Below are positions 57,845-64,000 of a stretch of 64,000 nucleotides of DNA, piece by piece. How positions within the stretch are numbered: the stretch's first letter is position 1; every line of letters starts with the position of its first letter. A program made the translations under genes and the position numbers. The DNA is from Syncephalis fuscata (lineage: Eukaryota; Zoopagomycota; Zoopagomycetes; Zoopagales; Piptocephalidaceae): the NCBI GenBank assembly GCA_025786725.1, contig JAHLTZ010000019.1, forward strand, positions 186,001 through 250,000, written 5' to 3'. The notes under the pieces were generated by a model. The model was not told the DNA's origin. It ran no database searches and worked only from the letters and a program-made list of their open reading frames with translations.

Positions 57845-60428
57845 TTACACAATAAACACGCTATCCTCTCCTAGGTTAGCATCAGCCACGATGGATGCTA
57901 GAATTGGATCGGCACCATTAACAGCAAGACGACCATTAAGTAAATAGGCCTGATTATTGCTTTCCACATACTCTTGAAGATAGTTGTAATTCACCATCAT
58001 GCCGCAAGATTCGTCATTGCCACGTTCTGCTCAATTATAGCCTTATAAATACACAGTAATTTATAAGCGCGCATCACATTCACCACTTGCCTGTTGTATT
58101 GGCCAGCCAATTAATACGGTAGACGCAGGCACCATTGCGTAAATGGAAATGGGCTATAGGTTTATAAGTACAATAATATTATTAACAATGATGATAATAA
58201 CATACCGACTGGGTCAAAAGCAAAACTACGTCGTTTTTCAACCACAAGATATCTATAAAATAATTAGTCAATGGCAATAGCTGCTATACTGGCTATATAC
58301 CGTGCACATAACATCATAAGCGGCAATCTTAATGTCTCAGTCAACGCGGTGTTAGACATCCATTGCGGTGAATCAGTAACATCCTTGTATCGATGTATTA
58401 ATAGTTGATCAACTTGGATTCAATTAGTTTCTATCTACTTACTAGCAACAATTGACCAAATGATTTTGACTCGTTTTTGGCTGACGATGACTGGCTAATA
58501 AGAGCCTTACGCGCCTCACCAATAACGTTTGATGGTAGTAGCTTGTCAATTGTCGCTACATTCTGTTGCATCCAGTTACGGAAATGTGTAATTGGCGATA
58601 ACGTACAGAACGTTTCAATTTTAGGAAATTCGACTTGCAATTCACCAACGACCCGTTTAATCAAAAAGCTACCTAATTCAACTCCACTTAATCCTAAATT
58701 AATGCAATTAGGCGTGTTACACTAAATAATTAAACATTTCATAGCCAATACCTTTTCGCGTAGAAATAGAATAAAATATGCCACATTTGACCATATCAGC
58801 ACTTACAGATCCTGGATTTGGATCGTTAATAATGGCCTAAATTCAAGTTTTTGTTTATTTTAATAATTCCCAACTGCTATTAATCAACCTACTTGAACAT
58901 TATCAGAAATCTTGGGCACAAGAGCTACCTAATTAAATGGGTTATCAGCTGCTCCAATAATGCTAGCCATATCAAATTCAATTTACCTGCACCGATACCA
59001 ACGGCGATAAAGGTATGCTGCGATGGAAAAAGCCAAAACAGCGCCGACCTGGCCCAAGACGTCTTCGTGGTAAAATTAAATAAATTGTAAATGCTGCATG
59101 CTATTTCCATCCTTGTATCAATATTAAACTTACTGTTTTAAATCACGCCATCCTTGAAACGGATGTACAGCTTCATATTCGGTAATCTAAATAATTAAAT
59201 AATTAATAGCCAATTACTTTTACCTAATAATAAGCATAGTACTTTTTCTAATAGTGCAGCGGGAGACGTCCAAGTAACACGCTCCAAGTCCAAAAATCCA
59301 AGTAACCAACCTTGTAGTTTCTCGCGCAGGCTATCATTAACTGCGGCCAAATCGCTATCGTCACGATGGGTTCGAATCATATCCTATAAACATATAATAT
59401 TAGTACAAACAGTATAGCTACAAATATGCATTTCATACCAATAGATCTGTTCGCAATTCAACAAGAAATCGCATACCATTAGGCAATCGGTTTACACGGT
59501 CAAAAAAGAGATGAGACACTGGTTGTAAAGTATGGCGTAAAATCTGTTGTGTACGTAATAATGTACGAGAAGACGTCGTCTGCTAACATTTCCTAATAAT
59601 TAACATTTTCTATTTCCATGCCTTATCCAATAATCACTTACCGCATCGCACTCCAACTTTAAATAATCCTTGGCAGCATTAGTTGCTTTCTCATTTTGTA
59701 CACCAATTCCTGACCAAGTAATTTTAAAAACTGCAGCTTTCCTTCCTACAATATTATCAGTGTAATTCCTTAATCATCATTGGTACTTATCTGCTTACCT
59801 GATCAGCTGCTTGATAAATCTCACAACAACGTCGTGCCGATACACTTGGTAGCATATCTCCTTGGCCCGGACGAACATTAACAATATTCATAATCAATTG
59901 ACGTACCTCATCTAGATTGGGCGATGTAGTAATTGTTTGCTGTGTCGCTGTATAAGCAAATAATCCTACACACATATATCATTAATAAACCATTAATAAA
60001 CTAGATTACTATTAATCACCTGGCTCGTGACCATATTGCGCAACATCTTTCCAATAACCTTTTACATCACCTGACTGAAGTGACGATTTAATCGATGCTT
60101 CATGTTGCTTTAACTTGTCAATAGGCTGCCATTTATTCGTTTGTTTAGAGGATTGTGGTGAATTGGATGCCGTATCGATACGCTGTCCTTGCGTCGTTTT
60201 TGCATTGCCATCGCTATTGGACTGCCTCTCGGCTGACCGTTTATTATCACCGGTCATGACAGTGGTATGTAGTAAACGCGTATACTGCTGCCTCGACACC
60301 TGTGACGAATAAACCCAACTGTCGTGCTGTATACTAGGAATGCCACGAGATGAAGTCGACGGCACTGTTCTACACGATAATGAGGAATGCTTTGTCAACA
60401 GTAGTCGGTGGAATAGAGAGCGTTGCAT
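57845..60428 (-). CDS. MLYCD: malonyl-CoA decarboxylase
   Basis: Converts malonyl-CoA to acetyl-CoA and CO2, controlling fatty acid synthesis and oxidation. The ATG at 60428 begins a basic, Ser/Arg-rich leader ([16 protein letters not shown]) typical of mitochondrial import. Many small exons follow on the minus strand. Recognised blocks: [114 protein letters not shown] (contains the expected Ser), and [14 protein letters not shown] (contains the expected catalytic His). The last exon ends SVFIV at TAA 57845-57847, so there is no SKL-type peroxisomal signal. Internal exon borders are approximate. Confidence 0.93.
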
Positions 60429-60848
60429 ATGAAACTAGACGTTGTCACTAGACAAATGATGTAGAGAAAGAGGTAAGCGTCGATGCTGTGGCAGGGTAAC
60501 TAACGTCCTTTTCAAGTAACTATTTCCGCTTAAACATATGAACTTTACTTTTTTGATATTCACTACGTCATAATTAAATCCAACTTGTCGGTTATCAATT
60601 AACCGAATTTCATATTTAAGAGTTCTCACGCATATTCAACTATTAATTAGCGATTTTACTAATTCTATATAAAAAACATATTTTAGCCAGTGCCACTATT
60701 ATTGCTATTATTATTGTTATTACTATTTTATAGAATATTTAAATATTTATTAAAAACTCAATTTACACCAGAAATAGATTTGTTCGTTATTTAACTCATC
60801 GATTCTTACTTTCCTTGCCATATTCTTGTTATCTATTTGCCGCGTGCT
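60429..60848. other. divergent promoter region
   Basis: About 420 bp between the divergent malonyl-CoA decarboxylase and NGL2-like starts; AT-rich with TTATTATTATTG repeats. Nothing else was seen. Confidence 0.45.
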
Positions 60849-62218
60849 ATGCCGCCTACCTCGCCAACCGATATGGGAAGTGCTTACCGTGCATTGGTGG
60901 CAGCACCAGGTCGATTGTTAAATGAAGTGATCGCGCTTGATACTTCTCGCCGTATTACTATTATGTCGTATAATGTAAGAACTAGATCGCCGTTTGCTAT
61001 ATACGTATATATATATATATATATACTTATGATGGATGACTTAGATACTTGCACAATGTCTTGTTCGGCGTGACATGTTTCCTTATTGCGACAAGAAATC
61101 GCTTAAAGGCTCATTTCGACGGGAAAATATCACTCACGAGTTGCGCCACTATTTACCGGATATTGCCTGTTTACAGGAAGTAGACGAATACGAATCTTAT
61201 TATCGCGAAGCATTTCGGCGGGCTGGCTATGATAGTATTTATGAAGCAGGTCGTAAACGTCACGGTAAGCAACTGATCAATCTTTAGGTAGTATAAGCTA
61301 ATCAATGTCATTGCAATAGGCTGCTGTATTTTATGGCGACGCGACCGTTTTACGCGACACGATTATCAAACAGTTCAATTCGATAGTGCGCAATATCCAA
61401 CTGCTACAACAAATACACGCTGTATTGGCCAATTACTTGCTCTTCGTTTGCGTAATGATTTTGATGAGGCACTTGGCCTTGACCAGCTTTCACTCGAGCA
61501 TCAATCATCGCTTGAGGCAGGAAAGAAGCCAGAACGAAAAGTAGGCGTTATTGTAACTAACCATCATCTGTACTGGCCGCCCAATGCCATGTATGAGCGT
61601 ATGCGTCAAGGATGGATTATGCGCCAACAACTGTTACGACTTAAAGAAAAGCACAAGTTTCCTTCATTTATGTGCGGTGGTAAGTAAAACGTATATTCAA
61701 TATAACTAAATAATTAATATAATAATATTTATTTAGACTTTAACAGCATTCCAACCAGCCCGTTGTACCGCTTAATTACAGGACAGCCACTTCAAAAGGC
61801 TAACCATGAAGAATTGGCAGAAATTCCTACCTCCTATGTCATTAGTGACACGCCAAAGACAGTGGCACCAAGTGCGGTTGCCAATCCGGATCCCGAAACT
61901 TTTAAACCATATACAGAATTTGCAGATGCTTTTGAAGCAATGCCACCGTGTAAAAGCGCCTATGCTCAGTATACTACACTTCATCCGGAATCGGCCTCCG
62001 CTGAATGGGAAGGCGAGGCACGGTTTACCAACTATGCTGTATGGCAGGGTACATTAGACTATATTATGCAAGTCATGGATAAAGAATCACAAGATGTAGA
62101 ACTACTACGGCTGTTACGACTGCCTGATGAGCACATGTGTAAGCCTGGTCTACCTAATCGAGTTTATTCTAGCGATCATTTATGTATTATGGCGGAATAT
62201 GCACTGGCTTCTGAATAA
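60849..62218 (+). CDS. NGL2: NGL2-like RNA exonuclease (endonuclease/exonuclease/phosphatase fold)
   Basis: CCR4-related Mg-dependent 3' exonuclease; yeast Ngl2 trims 5.8S rRNA. Exons 60849-60974, 61045-61264, 61320-61679, 61737-62218; 395 aa. Conserved motifs: IMSYNILAQCLVRRDMFPYC near the N-terminus, LPDIACLQEVD (metal-binding Glu), CCILWRRDRF, VTNHHLYW (His in the active site), the split CGDFNSIPTSPLY motif formed across intron 3, TLDYIM, and the final SSDHLCIMAEY (DH active-site pair). The active-site set looks complete. It could equally serve another Ngl-type role, as Ngl1/2/3 are close relatives. Confidence 0.9.
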
Positions 62219-63375
62219 ATAATATGAAATATAATAGTAATATTATATCATTATATCATTAATATAATAATATAAATAACATTGTTAATGATATCGTTTA
62301 TTTATTAATTAATTGATTATACTATAGTACCAATAAACGATAGTAGTTAGCAATTTAACACTATTGTTTATATTTGTTCAAATATACATATATCTTGGCA
62401 TATATTAGCATATAGTTTGTATTTTTTTAAAGCTGTTGTATTCGTTAGTCTACTATGTATTGTCGTTGCAGATCGTGCTACAACATATTATAGAATACCA
62501 GCAGTATCAAATTACACTGTTACTGCTGAGATTACATATGCTATTGCCAAATGATCTGTAATAACGATTCATAGCAAAAATAAAGCATAAATGAGATTTT
62601 ACAGAATATATTTAGAATAACGTAAAAACAAAACCAGAAATGCACTTATCGTGTCAATAAAGTTGCCAAAAGCAATGATCGGAGTAATGAAGGTCAGATT
62701 ACAAAAGAGCAATGCAAGTACATAGTGTAAATAGTGTTTGTACATAACTAGTAGTCAGTCAACTACTGACACTATTTAGATGGTATATATGGAGTGTACA
62801 AGTATATGCAATGGATATATGCTATCAAGTGTGAAGAAAGAGAAAGGGAAATGTGATGACGTAGATTGTGAGATGTGAGCCTGTCAGTCAATATTTATAG
62901 ACAGATGAGTTAATTGATTAATAAATGGAGTGTAAATAATAAAAGTCAATCTACCCAACATGTCGGTACATCATAGAACAACAAGTAAAGCAATAATGCA
63001 TTAAGAATAAAAGTCATTTGACACCAAAACTACTCATTATCATAGAACATATATTCAGTATACTAACAAATATAATAAAATATAATAAGTCATTTACACC
63101 CAAAAAAACACTCATTATTATAGAACGTAGTTTCAGTATAATGGCGAATGTATTAAAAGAATAAAAGTCATTTGACACCAAAAACCATTAAAATGAAACA
63201 TGTTATTTTTATTGCATTGTATAAAGTAGAACAATGGTTTATATACTAAATAAAAAAGAATTACAATACTGATTCATAATAGACAAGTAATTGACCAACA
63301 GAAAATATACAGCCATCTAAATATTTAAAATGATTAGTATAATGGTTTGTTTGATTGCTAATGAGTACTTACCTT
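62219..63375. other. AT-rich intergenic region with tandem repeats
   Basis: About 1.15 kb between the convergent NGL2-like gene and the kinase. It holds the ~75-bp imperfect tandem repeat described separately. No gene was seen. Confidence 0.5.
62939..63187. repeat. imperfect ~75-bp tandem repeat, about 3.3 units
   Basis: Each unit starts with AATAAAAGTCATTTGACACC or a variant, followed by a CATTATTATAGAAC-like block and an AGTATA-rich end. Units begin near 62939, 63007, 63082 and 63160; the last is cut short. Copies differ at many positions. Each contains an AATAAA-like hexamer. Confidence 0.7.
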
Positions 63376-64000
63376 TTAATAAAATGGATATTTTTTGAGG
63401 CGGGCCTGTCGGAAAGGCTGCACGCGCTTCGCCGTAGCTTGCACCTTCGGCTTGATAGGGCGCGGACAATTTGGTTGTTGTCGTGAAGGTTTTGGTACCA
63501 GCTGCCGTTGCTTTTTCGCAACTGGTGCCGCCTCCACGGCTGTTGCCACTGTTGCTGCTGGCACCACTGGCGCTACTTCGCCAGTAAACCAGGAACAGGC
63601 CTGCGCCTGCTCGGCTGTAGGCCGAATGTCACTGTTGACATTCAGCAACTGCTTCATTAAGTGAACAGCTGCGAACTATTAGTTATGGTTAATAAAGACA
63701 TGTTTAACTTACCTTGTTCACTTGGCTCGTTTGCTTGTCCGCAGCCAAACGTAACCGAAGATTGAAGTACCTTCTTCATGTACCTCTCCACAATGCCAGT
63801 GTAGCCGTAGGGGCAATTGTCTAAAGATTGGTATATGATAGTTAGTATTGCACTTTGGTTTTGTTTGCACTTACCGAAAAACATTTCGTATAGAGTCGCC
63901 CCTAGACTCCACATGTCGGCCGGCTTCCCACAGCCATCGGCACCCAGCAATGCTGGAGTTAACCGACTTTTGAGAAGTGGGTCTCTGCTTATGATCGAAA
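63376..64000 (-). CDS. CaMKK/SAK1-like protein kinase, 3' part (continues off the window)
   Basis: Three exons are visible on the minus strand: 64000 to about 63894, about 63821-63711, and about 63670-63376. The frame enters with SRDPLLKSRLTPALLGADG (end of the activation segment), then KPADMWSLGATLYEMFFG (kinase subdomain IX), NCPYGYTG, and the subdomain XI region NVNSDIRPTAEQAQACSWF. The TPALLGADG...G.PADMWSLG arrangement and FFGNCPY resemble CaMKK and yeast Sak1/Tos3/Elm1, upstream activators of AMPK. The tail is Lys/Pro/Arg-rich, ending LKKYPFY. The catalytic part lies beyond the edge, so the family is tentative. Confidence 0.65.

Overview
This is nuclear DNA of a fungus. The genes are split by short introns (mostly 48-130 nt) with GTAAGT-type donors, CTAAC/TACTAAT-type branch sites and YAG acceptors. 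Fungal families dominate (GWT1, SOM1, ERT1/AcuK, NGL2, YAK1). Intergenic DNA is very AT-rich and Q/N/S/T homopolymers are common. The mix of fungal families with TRAF7-like and STK11IP-like genes, which are better known from animals, suggests an early-diverging lineage such as Zoopagomycota or Mucoromycota. That placement is inference.

Layout. 1-77 is the tail of an upstream gene. 0.5-2.45 kb holds eroded small ORFs, including an F-box-like one. 2.72-5.51 kb and 13.22-15.99 kb are two near-identical arms of a 2.8-kb inverted repeat. Each arm carries an intact five-exon gene for a secreted protein with a possible kinase-like fold. Between the arms lies CHD1 (6.4-12.4 kb). A secreted phospholipase-D-family gene follows at 16.6-18.1 kb.

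From 18.8 kb on the window is gene-dense housekeeping DNA: TRAF7-like RING/WD40 protein (-), SOM1 (+), an unrecognised tail-anchored protein with an Atg8-binding-like motif (+), a homeodomain gene with a broken frame (+), BUD31 (-), RVB1 with a single-base frameshift (+), an NRG1-like C2H2 factor (+), GWT1 (+), an ERT1/AcuK-like Zn2Cys6-PAS regulator (+), a cytochrome P450 with a GC-AG intron (+), an STK11IP-like LRR protein (-), YAK1 (-), gamma-glutamyltranspeptidase (-), malonyl-CoA decarboxylase (-), an NGL2-like nuclease (+), and the 3' part of a CaMKK-like kinase (-) running off the right edge.

There are no operons. Functional themes are chromatin and splicing (CHD1, RVB1, BUD31), nutrient and carbon signalling (ERT1-like, NRG1-like, YAK1, STK11IP-like, CaMKK-like), mitochondria and fatty acid metabolism (SOM1, malonyl-CoA decarboxylase), and the secretory or cell-surface system (GWT1, GGT, PLD-like, the repeat-borne proteins). 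All spliced coordinates were worked out by eye from splice signals and frame continuity. No database search was run.
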